The notes under the pieces were generated by a model, which was not told the origin of the DNA, made no database searches, and saw only the letters and a list, made by a program, of their open reading frames with translations. Shown in pieces: positions 8,572 through 16,990 of a stretch of 64,000 bases of DNA. Within the stretch, counting starts at the first letter, position 1, and every line of letters begins with the position of its first letter. The stretch is taken from contig DASVQI010000024.1 of NCBI GenBank assembly GCA_036389255.1, forward strand, positions 310,001 to 374,000. Reading direction: 5' to 3'. Source of the stretch: JACVRN01 sp036389255. GTDB lineage: Bacteria > Acidobacteriota > Blastocatellia > Pyrinomonadales > Pyrinomonadaceae. A program made the position numbers and the translations under genes.

Positions 8572-9390
8572 TTAGAGCGATATGTATGACCCTTCGTCGT
8601 TGAAATGATTAGTCTCGCCCTTGGGCCATGTGTAAAGACGATTGGTGTCCACGACTATCTGCCCTTCGGCATCCAGCGAGACGTGCGCTCTATCCATTGG
8701 CCTCGGCGCGGGGCCTTCGAAGTTGATGCCCTCGCTGTCATAGCCGCTACCGTGACACGGGCACTTGAACTTGTTCTCGCTCGCCTTCCAGTCGGGCGTG
8801 CAGCCCAGATGCGTGCAGCGCGCGTAGATGACAAAGAGGCGGTCTGCGGTTTTATCAACCCAGATGCGGTGCTGCTGCTGCCACTTTGTGTCTACGCCGA
8901 GTCCATAGTCGGATGGAAAGCCGATGCGGAAAACCGTAGAGGGCTCGAAGATGGCGCGCGGCAGGAAGAAGCGCATGAACATCAAAAAGCTAGTGGCCAG
9001 AAAGCCTGCCACGCTTGCCCAGACTATTCGTCGCCGCATCTTGTTGACAGGCGGGTCGGGCGTGCTTTCTACGACGGCTCCGACGGCTGGCTTGGCGGCA
9101 GGCTTAGGGATGCCTTTGGCTACGGTGGCGGTCGGGGTTGCTCCGGCTTTCGCTGCGCCGGGAGCGACCCGGGCGGCTGGCTTTGTTCCAGCCGGAACTT
9201 CTCTGGCGGGCGGGCGCGGGGCGGTCGGTGAAGCGTCCCCGGCCGGTGCCGCGTCAGTCGTAGGCTCCGGCACAGTAGCACCCGCAGGCGCAGTCTTCTG
9301 CGACCCGGTCGCGGGCGCGCTCTCTTTCGCGTCCGCTTTGGCTGGTGCGTCCGCGCCTGTTTCAGTTGAGCGGTCTGGGTTATCTTCCAC
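8572..9390 (-). CDS. Rieske iron-sulfur protein with long Ala/Pro-rich N-terminal extension
   Basis: 272 residues. The 2Fe-2S ligands are clear: CTHLGC and CPCHGSGYD. One membrane helix (VWASVAGFLATSFLMFMRFF, about 124-146) anchors the domain. Unusually, about 120 residues rich in Ala, Pro, Thr and Lys precede the helix (for example KPAARVAPGAAKAGATPTA). They should lie in the cytoplasm. Typical Rieske proteins have 10-40 residues there. It is the first gene of the respiratory cluster, followed after 33 bases by cytochrome b. The role is to take one electron from quinol and pass it to the cytochrome c subunit. Confidence 0.93.
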   Translation of the reverse strand: MEDNPDRSTETGADAPAKADAKESAPATGSQKTAPAGATVPEPTTDAAPAGDASPTAPRPPAREVPAGTKPAARVAPGAAKAGATPTATVAKGIPKPAAKPAVGAVVESTPDPPVNKMRRRIVWASVAGFLATSFLMFMRFFLPRAIFEPSTVFRIGFPSDYGLGVDTKWQQQHRIWVDKTADRLFVIYARCTHLGCTPDWKASENKFKCPCHGSGYDSEGINFEGPAPRPMDRAHVSLDAEGQIVVDTNRLYTWPKGETNHFNDEGSYISL

Positions 9391-9727
9391 GCCGCAATTC
9401 CTCCCGTTCTGGCGAACCTTGCGAAATGGCTAGCAGTTCATCTCGGGGCCTTTCGGCTGGATAGACCCCGGCTTAACTTAATTGCACACAGAGAGAGATT
9501 ATAGAAATCCCGGCACAGGGATTACTCTCTGCGAAAAGACCCTTGGGTTGATAAGCATTGTCATGAAGAGCGCCGCGCCGAAAAAATGAATATAATGGCC
9601 CGGTGCGCTATTTATACTCCTTTTCTAGAAATTGAGGCAAGTTTTATTTTTTACGATGAAGTCACGCCCGCCACTCTTCGCGCACATTTAGCTCAGGCCG
9701 GGCAGCTTCGCACTTTCAGGATAAGCC
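9391..9727. other. divergent intergenic region between Rieske cluster and glutaredoxin-like gene
   Basis: 337 bases without a convincing gene. It holds TATAAT hexamers on both strands (9498-9503 minus, 9591-9596 plus), each at a sensible distance from the flanking start codon. Neither has a good -35 hexamer at 16-18 bases. The right part is AT-rich. I see no riboswitch-like or repeated structure. Confidence 0.5.
9498..9503 (-). promoter_or_regulatory. possible -10 element for the respiratory cluster
   Basis: TATAAT read on the minus strand, about 108 bases before the Rieske start. The -35 position has no recognisable TTGACA, so this is a weak prediction. Confidence 0.25.
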
Positions 9728-9997
9728 ATGAGCGCAAAACCCCACGTCAGGCTCTACACAAAGCCCGGCTGCCACCTCTGCGAAGAGGCCAAACGAGAGA
9801 TGCTGGCCGCTGGCATAGAGGACGAATACACCTTTGAAGAGGTCAATATAGAAGAGGACGAGGAAGCCTGCGAGCGCTACAAGTTCGAGATTCCGGTCAT
9901 CACCGTGGACGGCCGCAAAGCCTTCAAGTACAGCCTGACGGCTGAGGAGTTCAAGCGCAGAATTCGGCGTCAAATTGCTTCGCTTAGTGAGAGCTAA
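9728..9997 (+). CDS. glutaredoxin-like thioredoxin-fold protein
   Basis: 89 residues. The start MSAKPHVRLYTKPGCHLCEEA contains a CHLC redox pair after the first beta strand. The cis-Pro loop (EIPVITVDGRKAF) follows at about 57-69. This is the small glutaredoxin-like (DUF836-type) family. It is a cytoplasmic thiol oxidoreductase, with unknown partner. It is divergent from the Rieske cluster and followed by an oppositely oriented unknown gene. Confidence 0.8.
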   Translation: MSAKPHVRLYTKPGCHLCEEAKREMLAAGIEDEYTFEEVNIEEDEEACERYKFEIPVITVDGRKAFKYSLTAEEFKRRIRRQIASLSES

Positions 9998-10072
9998 TTA
10001 CGTTGAGCTTACAAATACTCGCGCAAATCCGGAGGCTGAATTTCGACGAGAGTGGCAAATACTGATAGCAGG

Positions 10073-10774
10073 TCAGTCGAAAGTGTCTCTGCTTTTTTCC
10101 GGACGCCACTGATTAGGATTGGCCGCGTCACGACGAAAGATTAACCCGTCATGCCAACTGGTGTCGTAATCAAATTGTATACGTCCGGGGGCGAGCTCCA
10201 CTTCTTTAACAGGGCCTGATGCTCCGGCGCGATTCAACTGGGCTGTGATTAAATCAATTGTCGCGGGGCGGAGTGAGTACGTCACTTCCTCCTTCGGCAG
10301 CAGTGTTTCCATATTTGCCGCTTTTGCCGCCGCTTCCATCTCCCGGTCAAGGAAAAGAGGGATGCGCCGATTGGGCGAAAGCGGAACACTTAAAGGAGCA
10401 GGCAATCCGGGATGGATTATAAAAAGTTCTATTGTGATGGCAGACAAGGGCCTGTCTGAAACATTTTTGAAGGTAAACTGCAAGTTGCTTAACCAATCAT
10501 TACCTGCTTCAAATCGCCACTCCTTCCATTCTGCTATCTGTGCGCTGGCTGTAACTCTCTCTCTGTTGTTAATCTCTGTATTAGAAACTTTCGCATTAAC
10601 GAGGCTGATAGGTGCGTTGCGAATGCTTGTCATTTTAATTAGTCGCTCCGCCCTTTGCTCCTGTAGCCCGTTTAAGGTATGCGACCCGACGTTGCTATAT
10701 GCAATCGTCCCCAGAAAGAGGGTTGAGAGTGTTCCTACGGCGATTAATCTTCTGAAGATTCCTAAGCTGTGCAT
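10073..10774 (-). CDS. secreted protein of unknown function
   Basis: 233 residues with an N-terminal signal-anchor (FRRLIAVGTLSTLFLGTIAYS). I do not recognise the family. The central part (FTFKNVSDRPLSAITIELFI) looks like one or two beta-sandwich strands of the kind seen in extracellular adhesion or chaperone-like domains. The codons are visibly more AT-rich than those of neighbouring genes, which could mean recent acquisition. It has its own spacing on both sides (about 75 and 150 bases) and no obvious operon partner. Confidence 0.6.
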   Translation of the reverse strand: MHSLGIFRRLIAVGTLSTLFLGTIAYSNVGSHTLNGLQEQRAERLIKMTSIRNAPISLVNAKVSNTEINNRERVTASAQIAEWKEWRFEAGNDWLSNLQFTFKNVSDRPLSAITIELFIIHPGLPAPLSVPLSPNRRIPLFLDREMEAAAKAANMETLLPKEEVTYSLRPATIDLITAQLNRAGASGPVKEVELAPGRIQFDYDTSWHDGLIFRRDAANPNQWRPEKSRDTFD

Positions 10775-10927
10775 TTTACTCTACCTCCAAATGCAAGAAA
10801 GATGTGAGTGACAATTAATTTGCTGCCGCTATGAAGTAAATTATATGACTTGGCAAATTGTCATGTCAAAGAAATTATCGCAGCAGAATCCTGCGAGAGG
10901 CTGCCGAGCAACTCCAGCCAATACTTC

Positions 10928-13132
10928 TTACAAGTTTAGCGCCCCGGCCACTTCCTCAATTGAAGCGTATAACCGTTCTCTTTCATGCTCGTCCTGTGCA
11001 TGACGATAAGATGTTAGCAGCTCTTTCAACGCGGAAAGCTCCCTGTAAAGCCCCGCGTTCTCAATCGGCGGCGTCAGGTATGAGATAAGCTCCGCGTAGG
11101 AGCGGCGCTTGGCGATTGTGCCTTCCGACGGATTGTTGACGCTGTAGATGTATATGTTTGGCAGCTCTCCGGTCAGACGGTCGGGCCAGCAGGAGGCGGA
11201 CAGTCCCACCTGTTTGCCCGGCATGAACTCCATAGCGCCGTGCGTGCCTATGTGCAGCAGGGCGTCGGCTCGAAAGATTTTTTCCAGATAAGTGTAGAAG
11301 GCCATAAAGCCGTGATGCGGCGCGCCCGATTCAGCCATCAGCAGCCGCATAGGGTCGCCCTCGTAACCGAAAGTCGGCTGCACGCCTATAAAGACGTTTC
11401 CGAAATGCGCCCCCTGAATCAGAAGCCTCCCGCCGAACGAGTTGATTCCGCCGGGAGCCGCGCCCCACTCACGCTCTATCTCTTCGACATAAGGGCAGAG
11501 CTTAAGGTATTCGTCAACGCTCATGGCGTGAGCGATGTTGGCAGTCGCTCCGAAGCTTTCCGAGTTTCCATTAAGCAGCCTTTCGCGCAGCTCGTTCGCG
11601 GAAGCAGGAAGCTCTACCGTGTAGCCTTCCGCGTCTAAACGCTTCAGCATCTCGAACGCGCTCTCGAAGACCTCAAGCTCGGCTGCCGTCCCAATGTTTC
11701 CTTTATTAGGCGGAAAGCAATAGATGACAAATGCCAGTCGAAGCTCCCCGCGCTCGCCGCGTTGCAGACGATTCCAGCGCCGTATGCGGCGGGCCAGCCT
11801 CGCGCAGCGCTCTTCAAGCGGAACCGGCTCCGAGCCGCCTTCGGGCAGTCCGCCGAAGACAAAAGGCTCTGTCGCTCCGTCCAGCTCAGGGATGGCTATC
11901 TGCATTCCGGCCTGCACAGGATTGAGGCCGGTGCGAGAGTCCCGCCACGTTTCAATCGTCTGCGTGTCCAGACTGACTACCGAGCGAAGAGGAACGTTAA
12001 GCTCCCGTAGGTAACGGGCGGCGGCTTCGCTGTCATTCATCGCGGGGCCGCCGACGAAGCTGAAGCCTGTGAGCGAGACAATCTGGCTCACACGACGCCG
12101 TGAAGCAGCGCTTTTATCAACCGCCTCGCTCTTCTCTTCTACAAAGTAACGCTCGCACGCCTCGCGGTTATCCATCAGGGTCGAAAGAACAGGAATGACC
12201 GAAAGACCTTCCGCCTCTACTGCTCTAATCAGGTGGTCATAATGTCGTCGCGCTCCGCTCACTATCTGCGGGCGCATGAGCAGCAGCCCTATTGTCTCAT
12301 CAGGCTGAAGCGTCTTTACGCCATCCTTCGCACGGCGGCGCGAGTACCATCTCCTGTATGCCGCGAAGGATTCGAACATGGCGGGCGCGTCCGGATGATA
12401 AATCGCCACGGCCGGAACTGTCTCAGGCGGAGGAACCTTTTCAATCTTCTCCAGACGCTCGTCCGTCACGTAATGCTTCAGGGCGTAGAGCAGCATTGAG
12501 CGTATGTTGGCGGGCGTCGGTTGCAGGAAGTAACAGAAGAGATACAGATAATGCTTGATGTCCCGCAGCTTGCCCGCGCTCGGCACAAGGCGCAGAAGCC
12601 CCGGAAGCCTGTCAACCAGCTTTAGATAATGAGTGTGGCTTCCGCCCCTTCTCTTTTTAGCGTGAGCGCGGGCCTGCTCCCCCATCCACGCGCCGACCTT
12701 AGCTATAAGCCCACGGGCGCGGAGAGACGCGCCCGCCTCTTTCCCCGCGTCGCCCTTCTCCTGACTCTGCGCGCCCCCGAACACCTGCGCGAAGTCCAGC
12801 CGCCCCATGCGAGTGCGGCGCATGAGGTCGGGCATGCAGTTTATGACGACAACCGCCGACGGTCGCTCTCTGTGGCTCTCAAGCTCCGCAAGAAGTCTCG
12901 AAGCATTCTCGCCGTCCATCACGTGAATGACGAAGACCACATCGGCGCTGCTCAAGTCACGCGACACTTCCGACCATTCATCTTCCGCGAGCGGCGAGCC
13001 GAAGTTGTATGCCGCCACTCGCACATCCAACCCGCACTCGGACTTCATCTCGCGCTCGGCCTGCCTGAGCGGCGCGAGAAGGCTCGTGCCGACGTAGAAG
13101 ACGCTTATATTCAACTCTCTTTCAAGTTTCAT
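10928..13132 (-). CDS. bchH: magnesium chelatase subunit H, N-terminal part (split, order-swapped BchH)
   Basis: 734 residues that match the first ~60% of BchH/ChlH, the porphyrin-binding subunit that inserts Mg into protoporphyrin IX. Diagnostic stretches are SLTGFSFVGGPAMND, FPPNKGNIGTAAELEVF, NVFIGVQPTFGYEGDPMRLL and HIGTHGAMEFMPGKQVG. These are BchH/ChlH wording, not the CobN form (HGNLEWLPGK). The protein ends after SYLTPPIENAGLYREL and about 35 more residues, in a region that is a loop in full-length ChlH. The missing remainder is encoded by the gene immediately upstream. The two genes overlap by ATGA, so the C-terminal half is translated first. Together they total 1308 residues, the normal full length. 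Confidence 0.93.
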   Translation of the reverse strand: MKLERELNISVFYVGTSLLAPLRQAEREMKSECGLDVRVAAYNFGSPLAEDEWSEVSRDLSSADVVFVIHVMDGENASRLLAELESHRERPSAVVVINCMPDLMRRTRMGRLDFAQVFGGAQSQEKGDAGKEAGASLRARGLIAKVGAWMGEQARAHAKKRRGGSHTHYLKLVDRLPGLLRLVPSAGKLRDIKHYLYLFCYFLQPTPANIRSMLLYALKHYVTDERLEKIEKVPPPETVPAVAIYHPDAPAMFESFAAYRRWYSRRRAKDGVKTLQPDETIGLLLMRPQIVSGARRHYDHLIRAVEAEGLSVIPVLSTLMDNREACERYFVEEKSEAVDKSAASRRRVSQIVSLTGFSFVGGPAMNDSEAAARYLRELNVPLRSVVSLDTQTIETWRDSRTGLNPVQAGMQIAIPELDGATEPFVFGGLPEGGSEPVPLEERCARLARRIRRWNRLQRGERGELRLAFVIYCFPPNKGNIGTAAELEVFESAFEMLKRLDAEGYTVELPASANELRERLLNGNSESFGATANIAHAMSVDEYLKLCPYVEEIEREWGAAPGGINSFGGRLLIQGAHFGNVFIGVQPTFGYEGDPMRLLMAESGAPHHGFMAFYTYLEKIFRADALLHIGTHGAMEFMPGKQVGLSASCWPDRLTGELPNIYIYSVNNPSEGTIAKRRSYAELISYLTPPIENAGLYRELSALKELLTSYRHAQDEHERERLYASIEEVAGALNL

Positions 13133-14853
13133 GCGACGCCTTCAAGCTGGTCTTCCAAGTCTGAGAAAATCTCGCGCAGGCGCTCAAGCATATCCTTCTC
13201 GGCTTTCCAGAAACCGCGCCCTTCGGCTTCAAGCAGCCGCCCCACGAGCGAGCGCGCAGAGTGCGGGTTGAGTTGGCGCAGGCGTTCGAGCATGGCTTCG
13301 TCCAGCACGAAGGTTCGCGCGACCTCCGTGTAAACCCAGTCGTCAACCGCGTCGGCCGTAGCGCTCCAGCCGAAAGTGTTCGTGACGTGGTTCTCAATTT
13401 CGGCCACGCCGCGAAAGCCGTGCTTGAGCATCCCTTCGTACCATTTCGGATTGAGCGTCTTGGCGCGAGTCTCAAGGCGCACTGTCTCTTCCAGAGAGCG
13501 CACGCGGCCTGAGCGCGAGAGATTGTCGCCCAAGTAGATGGCGGGTCGCGCCCGCGCACGCTTCTCCACGGCCTTCGAGACGCCGCCCAGATATTCGAAG
13601 TAATGGTCTACGTCCGTGATGCCTATCTCGAATGAGTCTATGTTCTGGTAAGTGGCTTCCACGCGCGCGAGCGCCCTGTCCATAGCCATGCGCGCCTCGC
13701 GTCCTTCAAACGCGCGCCCCCCTGAGTCGCGCCCGTAGGCGAAGCACTTGCGCGTCACGAAGAGGTCTCCGAGCGCGTCCGCACTCTCCCACTGCGAGTC
13801 CATCACCATGAAGTTGACGTTCGTGCCGTAGTTGCCGGGAGCGTTCGAGAAGACACGCACGCACGCTTCGTCAAACGAGTTCTCTTCGGCGCTCATCTGC
13901 TCAAGCACGTGGCGGCGCACGTAATTCATCTCGACCGGCTCGTCCAATTCAGCGACTCGCCTGACGGCCTTATCCAGCAGCCCTATGGTCGCGCCAAAGA
14001 GGTCTCTGAAGATGCCTGAGACGGTCATCACTACGTCTATGCGGGGCCGCTTCAGCTTCTCAATCGGGACGACTTCGATTTCTGTAGCGCGGTTCAGCGA
14101 GTCCCGCAGAGGTCGCACGCCGAGCAGCCAGAGCGCCTGAGCCACGCCCTCGCCTTCGGTCTTGATGTTGTCCAATCCCCAGAGCACCAGCGCCATAGCG
14201 CGAGGGTAACGGCCATGCTCACGCAGATGCCGCTCAAGCAGGCTCTCTGCTGTGGCTTCTGCGCGGGCCGTCGCAAGCTCCGATGGAACCATGTAAGGAT
14301 TGACGGCGTGAGTGTTTCGCCCCGTGGGCAGTATCGCCGGATTCTGCACTATGTCCGCGCCCGGCCCCGGCTCTATGTACTCGCCGCGCAGGGCGCGCAA
14401 GAGACTCTCCATCTCCTGATTCGTCTTAAGCTCAACGCAGATTTTCTCAAGCAAGCTGAAACAGGCGCGCGAGTCGTGCGGGGAGACGCTCGCGCTTGTC
14501 AACAAAAACTCTGTTGCCGCTTCCGCGCCGTCTTTGACGAAAAGCTCCACGGCTCGGCGCACCAGCCGCTCGACCTGCTCGCGCTCTTGCAGTGAAGATT
14601 CATCCGAGACGCTCTTTTTCAGCAGCGTGGAGTAGTCGGAAAAGCTCAAACCTACGGCGACGAGGTCTGTCAGAGCGCGCACGCCCGCTTCCGGCCTGTC
14701 AAAGGACGCGACCATTCGCAGCATGTCCACGATAGAGCGCTCTGCGTCCACGCTCCCGAAGACGTGCAGCCCCGTCGGAATCAGGCGCTCTTCAATCTCA
14801 AGCACCTGTTCGAACAGCGCCAGCACCCGACTGTCTCTGTCTTTGCTCGTCAT
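13129..14853 (-). CDS. bchH: magnesium chelatase subunit H, C-terminal part (split, order-swapped BchH)
   Basis: 574 residues. It starts with MTSKDRDSRVLALFEQ, then EIEERLIPTGLHVFG. This aligns with the ChlH segment that directly follows the point where the other half stops (SPKDRDS...EIESRLLPCGLHV in plant ChlH, from memory). Further ChlH/BchH signatures follow: NPYMVPS, LWGLDNIKTEGEGVAQALWLLG, VMTVSGIFRDLF, VFSNAPGNYGTNVN, and the tail EIENHVTNTFGWSATADAVDDWVY. It begins with its own ATG and uses the same strand and codon style as its neighbours. It is therefore a genuine separate gene and not a frameshift product. It lies 34 bases after bchID, separated by a heptamer array. Confidence 0.93.
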   Translation of the reverse strand: MTSKDRDSRVLALFEQVLEIEERLIPTGLHVFGSVDAERSIVDMLRMVASFDRPEAGVRALTDLVAVGLSFSDYSTLLKKSVSDESSLQEREQVERLVRRAVELFVKDGAEAATEFLLTSASVSPHDSRACFSLLEKICVELKTNQEMESLLRALRGEYIEPGPGADIVQNPAILPTGRNTHAVNPYMVPSELATARAEATAESLLERHLREHGRYPRAMALVLWGLDNIKTEGEGVAQALWLLGVRPLRDSLNRATEIEVVPIEKLKRPRIDVVMTVSGIFRDLFGATIGLLDKAVRRVAELDEPVEMNYVRRHVLEQMSAEENSFDEACVRVFSNAPGNYGTNVNFMVMDSQWESADALGDLFVTRKCFAYGRDSGGRAFEGREARMAMDRALARVEATYQNIDSFEIGITDVDHYFEYLGGVSKAVEKRARARPAIYLGDNLSRSGRVRSLEETVRLETRAKTLNPKWYEGMLKHGFRGVAEIENHVTNTFGWSATADAVDDWVYTEVARTFVLDEAMLERLRQLNPHSARSLVGRLLEAEGRGFWKAEKDMLERLREIFSDLEDQLEGVA

Positions 14854-14858
14854 AAGAA

Positions 14859-14907
14859 TTGATTCATTGACTCATCTCTTTATTGAATCAATGAAGAAAT
14901 GAGTCAA
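14859..14907. repeat. interleaved inverted heptamer array at the bchID-bchH junction
   Basis: Two nested palindromes are present: TTGATTCA (14859-14866) with TGAATCAA (14884-14891), and TTGACTCAT (14867-14875) with ATGAGTCAA (14899-14907). The array supplies the last five codons and the TGA stop of bchID and ends a few bases before the next start codon. Confidence 0.65.
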
Positions 14908-16990
14908 GCTCTTCAGCCTTCGCTGTGGCTGGAAGAGATACGTAATGCGCGCCGAGCGTGTCGGCCAGCGCACGGCCTTCGCCGCTCGAAGTGAAGCCGG
15001 TTTGAGTATCAACGACGACCATTGAAACCTGCGCGCTTGCGAGCGCACGGCCAACCGCTTCAATCTCGCGCCGAATCGTCTCACGTCGTTGAGCCTTGTC
15101 AGCAACAGCTTCTGCCTTCATGGGAATGTTGGCTCGCCCGTCCGTAAAAATGAAGAGAAGGATTCGACGCGCGCCTTCGGCGGAAGCCCGCCGCGCCACT
15201 TCCAGAGAGGTTGTCAGGCCGTGCGCCAACGGAGTCGGGCCTCCGATTGGAAGCTCGTCCAGCAAGCGGCGGGCACGCGCAGCGCCGCGACCGGGCGTCA
15301 TCAGAATCTCCGCGCCGTCGCCTCTAAAGCTGACCAGCGCCACGTGGTCGCGCCTGACGTACGAGCGCTCAAGCATGTGCGCGAGCGCTCCCTTTGCCTG
15401 CCGTATGCGGTTCAAAGCCATGCTCCCAGAAGCATCCACCGCGAAGATGAAGAGCGTGCCAGTCTTGCGCTTGTACTGCTTGTAGCGAAGCGTCGAGGGG
15501 TTTATGGGTCTGGGGTCAGGGGTTAGAAAAAGCTTCTCGTTACCAACTCCCGACACCCAACCTCCGCCTCCTATTAACGCCCTGAGCGTGGCATCGAGCG
15601 CGAGCTTTGCGCCGTGGCCTTTCCTCTCGGACGCGCGTGCATAGCGCCCACGCAGATTGTTGTAAGTCGCTCTGGATTTGACTCCCTGCCTTCGTGAAGA
15701 TAGCTGGCCGACAGGTTGCTTGCCGGGATTCGCTCGCAGGGTTTCCGGCTCGTCCAACTCAACGCCGGGTTCTGGCAGAAGCGTCTGCTCTTGCCGGGTT
15801 GAATGGCGACCGTTGCCGTTAGCGTCGCCGTTTCTGCCGGAAGCTCTGCTGCCGCCTTGAAAATCATCCGGCTCGAAATCACTGCTTTGGCGGTCAAAGG
15901 ATTCGTCGGAGCCGCGCTCGGGGGAAAGCTCGGAGAGAGCCTGTTCTATGCGCCCGCCGCCCGGAGTCTGGTCTAGCGGGTCGCGGCGCAGGCGGTGACG
16001 CAGCGACATGACTGCCACGCGCTCAACATCTTTTTCCGTGGCTTCGCGCCTGCCCTCGAAAGCCGCCAGCGCGCGCGCCGCGCGGGCAATTGTAAGCTCG
16101 CCGCGATGGCCGTCAACTTTAAGCCGCAGGCAAAGCCCGGCTATGCGGCGCAGGTTCTCTTTGGAGATACGCACGTCGGGCAAGAGCTTCTGCGCGCGCG
16201 TGATGCGGCGGCGAAGATTCTCCTGCTCGGCTTCCCACTCTGCGCGAAAGGCCGCTCCGCCAAGCTCGAAATGGTGCGTGCGCTCGACAATCATCAGTCG
16301 CTCGTCCAAGTCGTCAATCGTTCTGATTTCAACGTGCAGGCCGAAGCGGTCAAGAAGCTGCGGTCGCAGTTCCCCCTCTTCGGGATTGCCTGAGCCTACC
16401 AGCACGAAGCGCGACGGATGCTCTACCGAGATGCTTTCGCGCTCCACCTTGTTGCGTCCGGTGGCAGCCGTGTCCAGCAGCAGGTCAACCAGATGGTCTT
16501 CCAGCAGGTTCACTTCGTCTATGTATAGAAAGCCGCGATTCGCACGCGCCAGAAGTCCCGGCTCGAAAGCCTTGACGCCTTCCGTCAATGCGCGCTCTAC
16601 GTTGATGGCTCCGCTCACGCGGTCTTCGGTCGCGCCGAGAGGAAGGTCAACTACGGGGACACGGGCGCGCTCTTTTGCCAGCTTCTCCCCGCGCTCTATT
16701 AGCTGACCGCAATCCGCGCAAAGGTTCTCTTCGTCCTGCGGGTCGCACCCGTACAGACACCCGCGCACACGCCACACCGCAGGCAGAAGGTCTGCCAGAG
16801 CGCGGACGGCCGTGGATTTCCCTGTGCCTCGATGACCCATGATGAGCACGCCGCCTATGCGCGGGTCTATCACGTTCAAGAGCAGGCCGAGCTTCATCTC
16901 CTCTTGGCCTACAATCGCGGCAAAAGGATAGACGGGACGCTCAGTCCTCGAACGTGCGGGATTTTTACGGGAGGGACGCTCTGTTTTCAT
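14888..16990 (-). CDS. bchD: magnesium chelatase fused I-D subunit (BchI-BchD)
   Basis: 700 residues from the ATG at 16990. An upstream in-frame ATG at 17158 would add 56 residues without family similarity. The N-terminal AAA+ domain has Walker A GHRGTGKST (~52-60), a C4 cluster (CLYGC, CADC; ~78-94) and Walker B GFLYIDEVN (~153). The arginine-finger region reads LLDRFGLHVE. An acidic/Pro-rich linker (about 390-480) leads to a von Willebrand A domain with a full MIDAS (DASGSM at ~519, TPLAHG, FTDG). It therefore combines the ATPase BchI and the integrin-like BchD in one chain. The Walker motifs are intact, unlike the degenerate AAA+ of many BchD proteins. It drives the BchH halves encoded downstream. 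Confidence 0.9.
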   Translation of the reverse strand: MKTERPSRKNPARSRTERPVYPFAAIVGQEEMKLGLLLNVIDPRIGGVLIMGHRGTGKSTAVRALADLLPAVWRVRGCLYGCDPQDEENLCADCGQLIERGEKLAKERARVPVVDLPLGATEDRVSGAINVERALTEGVKAFEPGLLARANRGFLYIDEVNLLEDHLVDLLLDTAATGRNKVERESISVEHPSRFVLVGSGNPEEGELRPQLLDRFGLHVEIRTIDDLDERLMIVERTHHFELGGAAFRAEWEAEQENLRRRITRAQKLLPDVRISKENLRRIAGLCLRLKVDGHRGELTIARAARALAAFEGRREATEKDVERVAVMSLRHRLRRDPLDQTPGGGRIEQALSELSPERGSDESFDRQSSDFEPDDFQGGSRASGRNGDANGNGRHSTRQEQTLLPEPGVELDEPETLRANPGKQPVGQLSSRRQGVKSRATYNNLRGRYARASERKGHGAKLALDATLRALIGGGGWVSGVGNEKLFLTPDPRPINPSTLRYKQYKRKTGTLFIFAVDASGSMALNRIRQAKGALAHMLERSYVRRDHVALVSFRGDGAEILMTPGRGAARARRLLDELPIGGPTPLAHGLTTSLEVARRASAEGARRILLFIFTDGRANIPMKAEAVADKAQRRETIRREIEAVGRALASAQVSMVVVDTQTGFTSSGEGRALADTLGAHYVSLPATAKAEELDSFLH

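Noticed and set aside
9591..9596. TATAAT before the glutaredoxin-like gene as a full promoter.
   Set aside because: No -35 element at 16-18 bases; the nearest TTGTCA is about 27 bases away.
10928..14853. The split chelatase H gene as a frameshift or sequencing artefact.
   Set aside because: The halves are in swapped order and each has its own start and stop with an ATGA overlap; a frameshift cannot produce that.
10928..14853. CobN (aerobic cobaltochelatase) as the identity of the H subunit.
   Set aside because: The diagnostic segments (HIGTHGAMEFMPGKQVG, GVQPTFGYEGDPMRLL, FPPNKGNIGTAA) follow BchH/ChlH rather than the CobN wording.
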